A stretch of DNA of 64,000 bases from Comamonadaceae bacterium (GCA_947476465.1 CANJQN010000001.1:1-64000), one strand, 5' to 3'. Positions 18,090 to 29,008 are shown, counted from the first letter of the stretch. A program made the numbers and translations. The notes: generated by a model not told the origin, from the letters alone.

Positions 18090-18569
18090 ATGAACGCACG
18101 AACAAGCGTCGGCACCATCCTCATCGGCCTTAGCGCCCCGTTCGCGCTCGGCGCGGGCAGCGCCAGCGCCCAGGCCATTTACCGCTGCGGCGACAACAGC
18201 TACAGCCAGCAGCCTTGCGAGGGCGGGCGGGCGGTGCGCGCCGATGACCCACGCACCCCTCAGCAGCAGACCGATTCGATCGCGGCCACCCGGCGCGAGG
18301 CGGCGATGGCCGACGCGATGGAGCAATCGCGCCTGCAGCGCCAAGCTCAGGCCGAGCGTGCTTTGACAGCCGCCGAGCGGCCGGTTGCGGCGCAACGCGC
18401 AGCGGCGCAGGCCGCCGACACGCTCAAGCAACCATCAAAGCGGCCATCGAAGTCAAAGACGCAGCATCGGCCGGAAGTGTTCGTGGCCAGCGTGCCCGGG
18501 GCCAAAAAGAACGCGAAGGATGCGGCAAAGCCGAAGTCCAAGGACAGCGAGACGAAACCGCGGGGCTGA
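18090..18569 (+). CDS. DUF4124-like exported protein
   Basis: A 159-residue protein beginning one base after the pth stop. Signal peptide to about residue 28 (ALGAGSASAQA), then IYRCGDNSYSQQPCEGG, the short Cys-containing module typical of DUF4124 proteins, followed by a long Gln/Arg/Ala helical stretch and a Lys/Pro/Ser tail. Probably periplasmic; function unknown. Confidence 0.7.
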   Translation: MNARTSVGTILIGLSAPFALGAGSASAQAIYRCGDNSYSQQPCEGGRAVRADDPRTPQQQTDSIAATRREAAMADAMEQSRLQRQAQAERALTAAERPVAAQRAAAQAADTLKQPSKRPSKSKTQHRPEVFVASVPGAKKNAKDAAKPKSKDSETKPRG

Positions 18570-18599
18570 TCCACCGGCGCCGCGCGCGCAGCCAAAGGG

Positions 18600-18899
<300 letters not shown>

Positions 18900-18946
18900 T
18901 TACCCCAGGGGACGGTGTCCATAGTTCTGGCATTATCCCGCGTGGA

Positions 18947-19897
18947 ATGAGCCTGTTCCTCTTCAAGCGCCTGATCACCCTGATCGCAACACTGGTCGGC
19001 ACTTCGCTGCTGGTGTTTCTCGTGCTGGAGATACTTCCGGGCAACGCGGCCCAGATGCTGATGGGCCCCGACGCCTCGCCCGAGGCCGTGGCCGCGCTGG
19101 CCGCCAAGCTCGGCATCGATCAACCCGCCACGACGCGGTATCTGCATTGGGTGGGAGGGCTGCTCACCGGCGACCTCGGCCTGAGCTACGCCTACAGCTC
19201 GCCGGTGAGCGAGCTGGTGCTCGAGCGTCTGGCCCTGACCGTGCCGCTGGCCTTGATGGCGATGGCCCTGACCATCGTGCTGGCGCTGGCCGCCGGTGTC
19301 TACGCTGCGGCCCGCCACAACCGACTGGGCGATGTGGGTGTGATGAGCCTGAGCCAGCTGGGCATGGCCATCCCCAATTTCTGGTTCGCCATCCTGCTGA
19401 TCCTGTTGTTCTCGGTGCACCTCAAGTGGTTTTCCGCGGGCGGGTTCGAAGGTTGGGAAGACGGCATCTGGCAAGGCGTTCGCGCGCTGATGCTGCCGGC
19501 GCTGTCGCTGGCGGTGGTGCAGTCGGCCATCCTGGCGCGCATCACCCGCTCGGCGGTGCTGGAAGTGCTGCGCGAGGATTTTGTGCGCACCGCCCGCGCC
19601 AAGGGCGTGACCCAGCGCGGCGTGCTCTGGGGCCATGTGCTGCGCAATGCCATGATCCCGGTGGTGACGGTGATGGGCCTGCAGTTCGCCGAGCTGCTGG
19701 CCGGCACCATCGTGGTGGAAAGCGTGTTCTATTTGCCGGGCCTGGGGCGGCTGATCTTCCAGTCGATCTCCAACCGCGACCTGATCGTGGTGCGCAACTG
19801 CGTGATGCTGCTGGCGGCCATGGTGGTCATCGTCAACTTCGTGGTCGATCTGCTGTATGCGGCGATCGATCCTCGGGTGAAGGCCAGCGACATATGA
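18947..19897 (+). CDS. peptide ABC transporter permease (DppB type)
   Basis: A 316-residue inner-membrane permease with six predicted helices. The N-terminus is MSLFLFKRLITLIATLVGTS, and the EAA loop is REDFVRTARAKGVTQRGVLWGH. It is the first gene of an eight-gene plus-strand run that encodes a dipeptide/oligopeptide importer followed by catabolic genes. The promoter must lie in the 53 bp after the divergent ferredoxin gene. Specificity cannot be read from the permease. The stop overlaps the next start (ATGA). Confidence 0.88.
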   Translation: MSLFLFKRLITLIATLVGTSLLVFLVLEILPGNAAQMLMGPDASPEAVAALAAKLGIDQPATTRYLHWVGGLLTGDLGLSYAYSSPVSELVLERLALTVPLALMAMALTIVLALAAGVYAAARHNRLGDVGVMSLSQLGMAIPNFWFAILLILLFSVHLKWFSAGGFEGWEDGIWQGVRALMLPALSLAVVQSAILARITRSAVLEVLREDFVRTARAKGVTQRGVLWGHVLRNAMIPVVTVMGLQFAELLAGTIVVESVFYLPGLGRLIFQSISNRDLIVVRNCVMLLAAMVVIVNFVVDLLYAAIDPRVKASDI

Positions 19898-20772
19898 GTG
19901 TTGTTCTGCCTGCGGCGCCACCCCCGCCCGCCAAGACGCACGGCTTCTGGCGCCGCTCGATGCGCCACCCCAGCTTCGTGATCGGCCTGGTGCTCAGCGC
20001 GCTGATGGTGGCCACCGCCCTGCTCTCGCTGCTGTGGACACCGTACAACCCGTACGACGTCGACATGTCGCTGCGGCTGCTGCCGCCCAGCGGGGCGCAC
20101 TGGCTGGGCACCGACCCCTATGGCCGAGACGTCGCCTCACTGCTGCTGGTGGGGGCCCGCGCGTCCATCGTGGTGGGCGTGGTCGCGGTGAGCATCGGGC
20201 TGGTGATCGGCACGGCTCTGGGGCTGCTGGCTTCGGCCCGGCGCGGCTGGGTGGAGGAGGCCATCATGCGCGTGGCCGATTTCGGTTTCGCGTTTCCGGC
20301 CATCCTGTCGGCGATCATGCTCACCGCCGTGTTCGGCCCGGGCATGGTGATCGCCATCGTGGCCATCGGCCTGTACAACATTCCCACCTTCGCGCGCGTC
20401 ACCCGGGCCTCGGCCAACGCGGTGTGGGCGCGCGAGTATGTGCTGGCTGCGCGGGCCTGCGGCAAGGGCGCCTGGCGCATCACGATCGAGCACGTGCTGC
20501 CCAACGTGGCCTCGGTGCTGATCGTGCAGGCCACCATCCGCTTCGCCCTGGCGATCCTGGCCGAGGCCGCGCTGTCCTACCTGGGCTTGGGGACACAGCC
20601 GCCGCAGCCGTCCTGGGGCCGGATGCTGAGCGAGGCGCAGTCGATGCTGTTCCAGGCGCCGCTGCTGGGGGTGTTCCCCGGCGTGGCGATCGTGCTGGCC
20701 GTACTGGGCCTGAACCTGCTGGGCGACGGCCTGCGCGACCTGTTCGACCCGCGGCTGGCCCGCCGGCGCTGA
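19894..20772 (+). CDS. peptide ABC transporter permease (DppC type)
   Basis: A 292-residue second permease, starting at the ATGA overlap with the DppB-type gene. An N-terminal Pro-rich tail is followed by a first helix (PSFVIGLVLSALMVATALLS). The family motif LGTDPYGRDVASLLLVGARAS and EAA loop AREYVLAARACGKGAWRITI are present. It forms a heterodimeric channel with the preceding permease. Confidence 0.88.
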   Translation: MSVVLPAAPPPPAKTHGFWRRSMRHPSFVIGLVLSALMVATALLSLLWTPYNPYDVDMSLRLLPPSGAHWLGTDPYGRDVASLLLVGARASIVVGVVAVSIGLVIGTALGLLASARRGWVEEAIMRVADFGFAFPAILSAIMLTAVFGPGMVIAIVAIGLYNIPTFARVTRASANAVWAREYVLAARACGKGAWRITIEHVLPNVASVLIVQATIRFALAILAEAALSYLGLGTQPPQPSWGRMLSEAQSMLFQAPLLGVFPGVAIVLAVLGLNLLGDGLRDLFDPRLARRR

Positions 20773-20790
20773 GATCATTCAAAGAACCCG

Positions 20791-21780
20791 ATGCCGCTGC
20801 TCGAAGTCCGCAATCTGTCGATCCAACTGCACACGCATCGCGGCATCGCCCGCGCGGTGCGCGATGTGAGCTTTTCGCTCGAGCGCGGCGCCACTCTGGG
20901 GCTGGTGGGTGAATCGGGCTGCGGCAAGTCGATCACCGCGATGGCCCTGATGGGCCTGCTGCCCGAGAAGGCGAGGGTGACCGGCAGCATCCGCCTGGAC
21001 GGTCAGGAACTGGTCGGCCTGGGCGAGCGCGCACTCACGGCGCTGCGCGGCGACCGCATCGGCATGGTGTTCCAGGAGCCGATGACGGCGCTCAATCCGG
21101 TCCACACCATCGGCCGGCAGGTGGCAGAGCCGCTGCGGCTGCATCGCGGGCTGTCCGCCGCCAAGGCCCACCAGGAGGCCATCGCCCTGCTCGAGCGGGT
21201 GGGCATCCCCGACGCCGCCCGGCGCATCGACGCCTGGCCGCACCAGTTCTCGGGCGGGCAGCGCCAGCGCATCACCATCGCGATGGCGCTGGCCTGCGGG
21301 CCCGACCTGCTGATCGCCGACGAGCCCACCACCGCGCTGGACGTGACCATCCAAAAGCAGATCCTGGACCTGATCCGTGATCTGGTGACCGAGCGCGGCA
21401 TGGCACTCATTCTGATTTCCCACGACCTGGGCGTGATCGCGCAGAACGTGGCGCGCACCCTGGTGATGTACGGCGGCAGCGTGGTCGAGAGCGGCACCAC
21501 GCGACAGGTGTTTGCGCACCGTGCCCACCCCTACACCCAGGGCCTGTTCGCCGCCCGGCCCGGCCTGCTGGCCGGCCGCGGCCAGCGTCTGGCAACCATT
21601 CCCGGCACCGTGCCCGAGCTGGCCGACCTGCCGGCGGGCTGCCCGTTCGCGGGCCGCTGTGCGTTCACCGTCGCCGCCTGCCACGACACGGCGCCGCCAG
21701 CCGTCGAACTGGAGGCGGGACACAACGCTCGCTGCATCCGGCTCGATGCCGTGCCGGCCGCCCAGGAGGTGGATGCGTGA
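20791..21780 (+). CDS. peptide ABC transporter ATP-binding protein (DppD type)
   Basis: A 329-residue ATPase: Walker A GESGCGKSITAM, Q-loop MVFQEPMTALNP, signature FSGGQRQRITIAMAL, Walker B LLIADEPTTALD, and the C-terminal oligopeptide-type extension with cysteines (CPFAGRCAFTVAACHD). Its stop lies within GTGA, the start of a family-2 repeat. Confidence 0.9.
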   Translation: MPLLEVRNLSIQLHTHRGIARAVRDVSFSLERGATLGLVGESGCGKSITAMALMGLLPEKARVTGSIRLDGQELVGLGERALTALRGDRIGMVFQEPMTALNPVHTIGRQVAEPLRLHRGLSAAKAHQEAIALLERVGIPDAARRIDAWPHQFSGGQRQRITIAMALACGPDLLIADEPTTALDVTIQKQILDLIRDLVTERGMALILISHDLGVIAQNVARTLVMYGGSVVESGTTRQVFAHRAHPYTQGLFAARPGLLAGRGQRLATIPGTVPELADLPAGCPFAGRCAFTVAACHDTAPPAVELEAGHNARCIRLDAVPAAQEVDA

Positions 21781-21839
21781 GCCGCCTGGCCGCTCCCAAG
21801 GCGAATAGCCCCGCAGCGCGTAGCGCGGAGGCAAGGCCA

Positions 21840-21842
<3 letters not shown>
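21777..21842 (+). repeat. family-2 repeat at DppD/DppF junction
   Basis: Shares its core (AAGGCGAATAGCCCCGCAGC, then GGCAAGGCCAGTGA) with 14507-14566 but has 7 extra bases. GTGAGC occurs at both ends, at the upstream stop and at the GTG of the next gene 63 bases later. Because 63 is a multiple of three, translation from the first GTG runs in frame into the ATPase gene, adding 21 residues. Confidence 0.75.
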
Positions 21843-22682
<840 letters not shown>

Positions 22683-22727
22683 TGTTCCCCACCTTGCCAT
22701 CCACGAGTTTTTGAAGAGGAGCCCCCC

Positions 22728-24215
22728 ATGAAAAGACGCAGCCTTCTGACCCATTCCGCCTCGCTGGCGGCCCTGGCCACCCTGCCCCCCGCAGCCCTGG
22801 CGCAAAAGCGCAAGGACTCCATCACCCTGGCCATGACGCTGGAGCCGCCGGGGCTGGACCCCACCGCCGGCGCGGCGTCGGCCATTGCCGAGATCACCCA
22901 GTACAACATCTTCGAGACGCTGACCAAGATCAACGCAGACGGCAAGGTCACGCCGCTGCTGGCCGTGAGCTGGGAGGTCTCGCCCGACTTGCGCACCTAC
23001 ACCTTCCAGCTGCGCAAAGGGGTCAAATTCCAGAATGGCGAGGCCTTCAATGCGCAGAGCGCCAAGTTCTCGCTCGACCGGGCCGGCGGCGAAAAGAGCA
23101 CCAACAAAGACAAGCGCACCTTTGCCAGCATGGACACGGTGCGCGCGGTCGACGAGCACACCCTGGTGATCGTCAACAAGGAGCTCGACCCCGACTTCCT
23201 GTTCCTCATGGGCCAGGCCACCGCGATCATGGTCGAGCCCAAGAGCGCCGACAGCAACGCCACCAAGCCGGTGGGCACCGGCCCCTACACCCTGGACAAC
23301 TGGGTCAAGGGCTCGTCGATCTCGCTGCGCAAATGGCCCGGCTACCGCAATGCCGCCAACGTGAAGATCCCCCGCGCCAGCTTCCGCTTCATCGCCGATC
23401 CGGCGGCCCAGGTCGCCGCGCTGCTGGCCGGCGACGTGGACGCCTTCCCCCGCGTCACGCCGCGCAGCGTGCCGCAGTTCAAGAACAATCCGAAGTTCCA
23501 GGTGCTGGCCTCGGGCTCGCGCGCCAAGACCATCCTGGCGATCAACAACAAGAAAAAGCCGCTCGATGACGTGCGCGTGCGCCGCGCCATCGCCGCCGCG
23601 ATCGACCGCAAGGCGGTCATCCAGGGCGCCGGCGACGGCTACGGCTCGCCGATCGGCAGCCACTATGTGCCTGGCTCGTTCGGCTATGTCGACACCACCG
23701 GTGTCAACGCCTACAACCCGGACAAGGCGCGGGCGCTGCTCAAAGAGGCCGGCATCACCTCGCTGGAGCTGACCATCACCCTGCCGCCCCCGCCCTATGC
23801 GCGCCAGGGTGGCGAGGTGATCGCCTCGATGCTGCAGAAGGTGGGCATCAACGCCAAGCTGCAGAACGTCGAATGGGCCCAGTGGCTGTCGGGTGTGTAC
23901 GGCAACAAGAACTACGACCTGACCATCATCTCGCACGTCGAGCCGTTTGACCTGGGCAACTTCTCCAAGCCCGGCTACTACTGGAACTACGAGTCGCCCA
24001 AGTTCAACGCGCTGTACGACAAGTACAAGAACACCCCCCGCGCCCAGGACCGCGCCAAGCTGCTGGGCGACATCCAGAAGCTGCTGGCCGAGGACAGCGT
24101 TCACGCCTTCCTGTACCAGCCGCAGTGGGTCACCGTCGCTAACAAGAACGTGCGGGGTCTCTGGAAGGACATGCCGGTCTTCGTCAACGACCTGTCCGCC
24201 CTTTCGTGGGCCTGA
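22728..24215 (+). CDS. peptide ABC transporter substrate-binding protein
   Basis: A 495-residue family 5 solute-binding protein. It has a signal peptide (MKRRSLLTHSASLAALATLP, cleavage near ALAQ; the twin Arg is partial) and the family signature LTKINADGKVTPLLAVSWEV near residue 65. It captures peptides or other amide compounds in the periplasm. RBS GAGGAG precedes the ATG. The amidase start overlaps its end by 10 bases. Confidence 0.9.
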   Translation: MKRRSLLTHSASLAALATLPPAALAQKRKDSITLAMTLEPPGLDPTAGAASAIAEITQYNIFETLTKINADGKVTPLLAVSWEVSPDLRTYTFQLRKGVKFQNGEAFNAQSAKFSLDRAGGEKSTNKDKRTFASMDTVRAVDEHTLVIVNKELDPDFLFLMGQATAIMVEPKSADSNATKPVGTGPYTLDNWVKGSSISLRKWPGYRNAANVKIPRASFRFIADPAAQVAALLAGDVDAFPRVTPRSVPQFKNNPKFQVLASGSRAKTILAINNKKKPLDDVRVRRAIAAAIDRKAVIQGAGDGYGSPIGSHYVPGSFGYVDTTGVNAYNPDKARALLKEAGITSLELTITLPPPPYARQGGEVIASMLQKVGINAKLQNVEWAQWLSGVYGNKNYDLTIISHVEPFDLGNFSKPGYYWNYESPKFNALYDKYKNTPRAQDRAKLLGDIQKLLAEDSVHAFLYQPQWVTVANKNVRGLWKDMPVFVNDLSALSWA

Positions 24216-25621
24216 GTTCGCCGCTGCACGACCTCACTGCGACCGATCTGGTCGCGGCCTACCGAGACCGCGCCCTGTCACCCGTGGAGGTGACGCGCGC
24301 GGTGCTGGAACACATCGACCGCTGGGAGCCGCGCTTGCAGGCGCTGTACCTGCCGCGGCCAGAGCGCGCGCTGGAACAGGCCCGCGCCAGCGAAGCCCGC
24401 TGGGCGCGCGGCCAGCCGCTGGGGCCGATCGACGGCGTGCCGCTCACGCTCAAGGACAACATCGCCACCCAGGGCGACCCGAGCCCGCTGGGCACCCGGG
24501 CCGTGACGCTGGTGCCGGCGCCGGCCGATGCGCCGCCGGCAGCGCGGGTGCGCGAAAGCGGCGGGGTGCTGCTGGGCAAGACCACCATGCCCGACTACGG
24601 CATGCTGTCCTCGGGCCTGTCGAGCTTCCACCCCCTGACACGCAACCCCTGGGATCTGCAAAAGACGCCCGGTGGCTCCAGTGCCGGGGCGGGCGCCGGG
24701 GCCGCGGCCGGCTACGGCCCGCTGCACGTGGGCACCGACATCGGCGGCTCGTTGCGCCTGCCGGCGGGCTGGTGCGGCATCTTCAGCCTCAAGCCCAGCC
24801 TGGGCCGCGTGCCCATCGACCCGCCCTACACCGGCCGCGCCGCAGGCCCCATGACGCGCACCGTGGCCGATTCGGCCCTGCTCATGCAGGTGCTCAGCCG
24901 GCCCGACCGCCGCGACAGCATGAGCCTGCCCTGGCAGGACATCGCCTGGGACGCCACCGACGCTGGCGTCGAGCGCCTGCGCGGCCTGCGCATTGGCCTG
25001 TTGCTGGACGCCGGCTGCGGCCTGGCGGTCGAGCCCGACGTACGCGCCGCCGTGGAAGACGCGGCCCGGCGTTTCGAAGCGGCCGGCGTCGTGGTCTCGC
25101 CCATGCAGCCGTTCCTGACGCGGACCATGCTCGACGGCATGGACCACTTCTGGCGCATGCGCTCGCACGTTGACCTGGCGGCGCTGCCGCGGCAGGCGCG
25201 TGCCACGGTGCTGCCCTACATCCAGCGCTGGGCCGACAGCGCCGCCGGCATGAGCGGCGCCGAGGTCTTCCACGCCGCCAGCCAGTTCCATGTCACCCGC
25301 GTCGCGGCGGTCGCCGCCTTCGGCCCTTATGACTACGTGATCTCGCCCACATCGCCCGTGCCCGCGCCCGACGCGCACCTGGCCTCGCCCACCAACGATC
25401 CACTGCGTCCGCTGGAACACATCGCGTTCACCGTGCCCTACAACATGTCCGAGCAGCCGGCGGCAACCATCAATTGCGGCTACACCACCAGCGGCTTGCC
25501 GATCGGCCTGCAGATCGCCGGCCAGCGCTTCGACGATCTGGGTGTGCTGCGGGTGGCGCGCGCGTTCGAGCAGATCCGCCAGGCGCAGCGCCCCTGGCCC
25601 ACGCCTGTTCTGGGCGCCTGA
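24206..25621 (+). CDS. amidase signature-family hydrolase
   Basis: A 471-residue amidase. The Ser-cisSer-Lys triad is visible: Lys in LTLKDNIATQG, cis-Ser in GGSSAGAGAGAAAGYG, and nucleophile Ser in GTDIGGSLRLPAGWCG. The start GTG at 24206 lies inside the binding-protein gene and keeps the family N-terminus. As the gene directly follows a peptide-type importer, it probably hydrolyses the imported amide. The substrate is unknown; a GatA role is unlikely because gatB/gatC are absent. Confidence 0.88.
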   Translation: MGLSSPLHDLTATDLVAAYRDRALSPVEVTRAVLEHIDRWEPRLQALYLPRPERALEQARASEARWARGQPLGPIDGVPLTLKDNIATQGDPSPLGTRAVTLVPAPADAPPAARVRESGGVLLGKTTMPDYGMLSSGLSSFHPLTRNPWDLQKTPGGSSAGAGAGAAAGYGPLHVGTDIGGSLRLPAGWCGIFSLKPSLGRVPIDPPYTGRAAGPMTRTVADSALLMQVLSRPDRRDSMSLPWQDIAWDATDAGVERLRGLRIGLLLDAGCGLAVEPDVRAAVEDAARRFEAAGVVVSPMQPFLTRTMLDGMDHFWRMRSHVDLAALPRQARATVLPYIQRWADSAAGMSGAEVFHAASQFHVTRVAAVAAFGPYDYVISPTSPVPAPDAHLASPTNDPLRPLEHIAFTVPYNMSEQPAATINCGYTTSGLPIGLQIAGQRFDDLGVLRVARAFEQIRQAQRPWPTPVLGA

Positions 25622-25627
25622 GCCACG

Positions 25628-26989
25628 ATGCGCGCCGATGCCCTGGGCAACAGCGTCACCCTCGACGACGAGGCGACGCTGGCGGCGCTCAACGACTTCG
25701 TCATGGGCTTCATTGCCAGTGAAATACGGGTCGTCAACATCCTGGGCGTGGCCCAGACCGACACCAGCCCGCTGGTGCAGGCCTGCGCCGCCGCCCTGCA
25801 CATGTTTTCGGAGTCGCGAGACGCCCCGGCCAACGCCCGGCCCTACCTGGCGCGGGCGCAGGCCGGCGCCGCCAGGGCCAGCGAGCGCGAGCAGCGCTTC
25901 ATCGCCGCCGTGGCGGCCTGGGCCGATGGCGACATCAGCCGCGCGATCGCGCTGCACGAGGAGCAGGCCCGGCTGCATCCACGCGACCTGGCCTCGCTCA
26001 AGCTGGGCCAGTACCACCTGTTCAACCGCGGCGATTGCCCGGGCATGCTGCGCCTGGCGCTGACGTGTGCACCGGCCGCCAGCGACGTGCCCTACCTGCA
26101 CGGCATGCTGGCCTTCGGCTGGGAGCAGTGCCATGCCCTGGAAGAAGCCGAGGCCAGTGCGCGCCGTGGCATCGCCATGCGGCGCAAGGAGCCCTGGGCC
26201 CACCATGCGCTGGCGCATGTGATGCTCACCCAAGGGCGTGTCCGCGAGGGCCACGCCTTTCTGACCGAGGTCAGCGACACCTGGGTCGGGCTCAATTCAT
26301 TCATGGTGACGCACAACTGGTGGCATCAGGCGCTGTTCGCACTCGAACTCGACCGCCCTGACGAGGTTCTGGCCCTGTACGACCAGCGCGTGTGGGGTGT
26401 GGAAAAGGCCTATTCGCAAGACCAGGTCAATGCGGTGTCGCTGCTGGCTCGCCTGGAGCTGGCGGGCCACGACGTGGGGCCTCGCTGGGCCGATCTGGCC
26501 GATTGGCTCGCGCCCCGCACGCACGATCAGGTACTGCCTTTTCTCGATCTGCAGTACCTCTATGGCCTGGCCCGCGGGCGTCACCCGCAGGCGCAGGTGT
26601 TGATGCACCAGTTGCAAGCGCATGCGCAGCGCGTCGGCGGTGTCTGGCTGCAGGTGGCCCTGCCGGCCGCGCGCGGGCTGCTCGCGCATGCGCAGGGCGA
26701 CGCCCAGGGCACGCTGGACGGCCTGGGCGCCGCCCTGCCCCGCCTGCTGGAGGTCGGTGGCAGCCATGCCCAGCGCGACCTGTTCGACCAGATCCACCTC
26801 GACGCCTTGCTGCGCACTGGCCGAAACTCGGCCGCCCAGCACCTGTTGCAGCAGCGCCTGCGGGTCGCGCCCGAGTCGCTGCGGCTCAAGCGAATGGCGC
26901 GTCCGGTCTACGCGGCGCTGGGGCTGGCCGAAGCCACTGATCGATTCCTCGGGCAACCCAGCGCGACACCCTCCGCCCGCACCGAATGA
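25628..26989 (+). CDS. TTC38-like tetratricopeptide protein
   Basis: A 453-residue soluble protein resembling the TTC38 family: TPR-like helices throughout, with landmarks SEREQRFIAAVAAWADGD, HPRDLASLKLGQYHLFNRGD, EPWAHHALAHVMLTQGR and the W-rich VTHNWWHQALF. It starts 7 bp after the amidase gene and overlaps the hydrolase gene (ATGA), so it is part of the same operon. Function in bacteria unknown. Confidence 0.75.
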   Translation: MRADALGNSVTLDDEATLAALNDFVMGFIASEIRVVNILGVAQTDTSPLVQACAAALHMFSESRDAPANARPYLARAQAGAARASEREQRFIAAVAAWADGDISRAIALHEEQARLHPRDLASLKLGQYHLFNRGDCPGMLRLALTCAPAASDVPYLHGMLAFGWEQCHALEEAEASARRGIAMRRKEPWAHHALAHVMLTQGRVREGHAFLTEVSDTWVGLNSFMVTHNWWHQALFALELDRPDEVLALYDQRVWGVEKAYSQDQVNAVSLLARLELAGHDVGPRWADLADWLAPRTHDQVLPFLDLQYLYGLARGRHPQAQVLMHQLQAHAQRVGGVWLQVALPAARGLLAHAQGDAQGTLDGLGAALPRLLEVGGSHAQRDLFDQIHLDALLRTGRNSAAQHLLQQRLRVAPESLRLKRMARPVYAALGLAEATDRFLGQPSATPSARTE

Positions 26990-27684
26990 CTTTTCGCCTG
27001 GTCCTCATCCCCGGCCTGGCCGCCGACGCCACCATGTGGCGCGCGCAACTCGCGGCCCTGGCCCCCCTGGATCCGCGCGTCACCGATGTCCACATGCGCC
27101 ACGACAGCATCGAAGCCATGGCGCAGGCCTTGCTGCGCGAGGAGCCCGGCGAACTGGTCTTGTGCGGCGCCTCGATGGGCGCCATGGTGGCGATGGAAGC
27201 CGCACGCCAGGCGCCGCAGCGCATGCGCGCTCTGGCCTTGCTGGGAACCTCGGCGCGGCCAGAGTCCGACGAGATGCGCAGCCTGCGCGAAGCGGCGATC
27301 GTGCTGTTCGAGCAGGGCCGGATGGCCGAGGTGATCGAGCCCAACGTGGGCCTGGCCTTTCACCCCGACCACGCCGCCGACGCGCGGCTGGTGGGCGGCT
27401 ACCTTGATTTCGTCTACCGGGCAGGCGCCGGCCAGTTGGTGCGCCAGAACCGCGCCATCATGGCCCGGCCGGACGCGCGCGAACACCTTGGCGCTGTGCG
27501 CTGTCCGGTGCTGGTGATGTGCGGGAAAGAAGACCAGCTGACCCCGCCGGAGCTCGCCCAAGAGATCGCCGGCCTGGTGCCCGGCGCGCAGCTGCTCATG
27601 GTGCCCCGGTGCGGCCACATGCTGACGATGGAGCAGCCGGCGGCGGTGAACGCGGCACTGCGCGCCTGGTTGGCGCGGCTTTGA
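26986..27684 (+). CDS. alpha/beta hydrolase
   Basis: A 232-residue alpha/beta-hydrolase fold protein: oxyanion region LIPGLAADATMW, nucleophile elbow GASMG, acid in CGKEDQLTP, and His in PRCGHMLTME. No signal peptide. It is the last gene of the peptide/amide operon and probably acts on a product of the amidase or a related ester. Confidence 0.85.
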   Translation: MTFRLVLIPGLAADATMWRAQLAALAPLDPRVTDVHMRHDSIEAMAQALLREEPGELVLCGASMGAMVAMEAARQAPQRMRALALLGTSARPESDEMRSLREAAIVLFEQGRMAEVIEPNVGLAFHPDHAADARLVGGYLDFVYRAGAGQLVRQNRAIMARPDAREHLGAVRCPVLVMCGKEDQLTPPELAQEIAGLVPGAQLLMVPRCGHMLTMEQPAAVNAALRAWLARL

Positions 27685-27720
27685 AGGCGCGCAGTCCGAT
27701 GGGTCCGGCCCACGCTCGAG

Positions 27721-28221
27721 TTAATCGCGATTGGGGTTGCGCACCTTGTCCATCAGCCGGGCCTGCACCATCGGCGAGACGAACTTGTCGACCTCGCCGC
27801 CCAGGGTCGCGATCTCACGCACGAAGGTGCTGCTGATGAACTGGAACCTGTCACCAGGGGTGAGGAACACGGTTTCCACGTCGGGCATCAGGCTGCGGTT
27901 CATGCCAGCCAGCTGGAACTCGTAGTCGAAGTCGGTCACGGCGCGCAGGCCGCGCACCATGGCCTTGCCGCCTCGGGCCACCACGAAGTCACGCATCAGG
28001 CCGGCGAAGCTCTCGACCGTCACCTGAGGGTACGCAGCCACCAGCTCGCGGGCCATCTCGATGCGCTCTTGCAGATTGAACATCGTCTTCTTGTGGTGGC
28101 CGGCCGCCACCGCGACGATCACCTTGGAAAACAGCTGGGTAGCGCGGCGCACGACGTCTTCATGGCCCAGGGTCATGGGGTCGAAGGTGCCGGGGTAGAC
28201 GGCGATGACGGGATTGGCCAT
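27721..28221 (-). CDS. coaD: phosphopantetheine adenylyltransferase
   Basis: A 166-residue enzyme of coenzyme A synthesis (4'-phosphopantetheine + ATP to dephospho-CoA). It has the nucleotidyl-transferase motif YPGTFDPMTLGHEDVV (GH of the T/HxGH family) and the ISSTFVREI motif. It lies downstream of rsmD on the same strand, a conserved pair. Confidence 0.96.
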   Translation of the reverse strand: MANPVIAVYPGTFDPMTLGHEDVVRRATQLFSKVIVAVAAGHHKKTMFNLQERIEMARELVAAYPQVTVESFAGLMRDFVVARGGKAMVRGLRAVTDFDYEFQLAGMNRSLMPDVETVFLTPGDRFQFISSTFVREIATLGGEVDKFVSPMVQARLMDKVRNPNRD

Positions 28222-28277
28222 GGGTTTGAATCTCCTGGGTGGCTCTGCCTGCGTTGGCCGGCGCTTGGTTGCGCGGA

Positions 28278-28937
28278 TTATGGCGCGCCAGAAGACCCGA
28301 CCCGCTCCAGCAAATGAGCATGGACGGCCCCGGCCTTCATGAACCGGCGCTGCCGCAGGCCGAAAGGCGCCAGCGCCTCGTTGCTCCAGAGCCCGGGCGC
28401 TTCCAGGTAGACCAGCCCCTGCGGCCGTAAGGCTGGAACTGCGGCGGCCAGGGCTTTTTCATGAAGCTTGGTGTCGAAGGGGGGATCGATCAGCACCAGA
28501 TCCTGGCTGCCGGGCGCCAGCCGCGCCAGGGCAGTGAGGGCATTGCCCCGCTCGACGGTCACGCCCCGGGCCTGCAGCTTGCGCGCCAGGGCGCGCAAGG
28601 CGTCGGCCTGGGCGCCATCGTGCTCGACCAGCAGCACGGCGGCCGCGCCGCGCGAGGCGGCTTCCAGCCCGAGCGCACCGGTGCCGGCGAAGGCATCGAC
28701 GACCTGCCAGCCGGTAAGGTCTTGCCCCAGCCAGTTGAACAGGGTCTCACGCACCCGATCGGGCGTGGGCCGCAGGCCCGGGAGATCGGCCACTGGAAGG
28801 CGGGTGCGCTTCCACAGGCCGCCGATGATGCGCACCTCTTGCGGAGCGCGCAGGGTGCGCGTGCGGGCGGCGGTCTTGGCGCTTTTGGCGGGGGCGGCGG
28901 CGCTGGCTGGCGCGGGGCGGCGCGGGACTGTGGGCAT
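28278..28937 (-). CDS. rsmD: 16S rRNA (guanine966-N2)-methyltransferase
   Basis: A 219-residue SAM-dependent methyltransferase. RIIGGLWKRTRLPV, TPDRVRETLFNWL, SAM motif I VVDAFAGTGALGLEAASRG and catalytic DPPFD are all present. The start at 28937 (MPTVPRRPAPASAAA) gives a short Ala/Pro/Lys tail; an upstream ATG at 28991 lies across the terminator hairpin and is rejected. Confidence 0.93.
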   Translation of the reverse strand: MPTVPRRPAPASAAAPAKSAKTAARTRTLRAPQEVRIIGGLWKRTRLPVADLPGLRPTPDRVRETLFNWLGQDLTGWQVVDAFAGTGALGLEAASRGAAAVLLVEHDGAQADALRALARKLQARGVTVERGNALTALARLAPGSQDLVLIDPPFDTKLHEKALAAAVPALRPQGLVYLEAPGLWSNEALAPFGLRQRRFMKAGAVHAHLLERVGSSGAP

Positions 28938-28976
28938 GGCGGTCGCAGACGGCAGGAAAGCTGTGATGGTATGGGC

Positions 28977-29008
28977 AAAAAAAAGGCGCAACGGATGCGT
29001 TGCGCCTT
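28977..29008 (-). terminator. rho-independent terminator after the M16 protease pair
   Basis: A perfect 10-bp stem AAGGCGCAAC/GTTGCGCCTT with a 6-base loop; on the minus strand it is followed by a run of eight T. It ends transcription of the protease operon before rsmD. Confidence 0.9.
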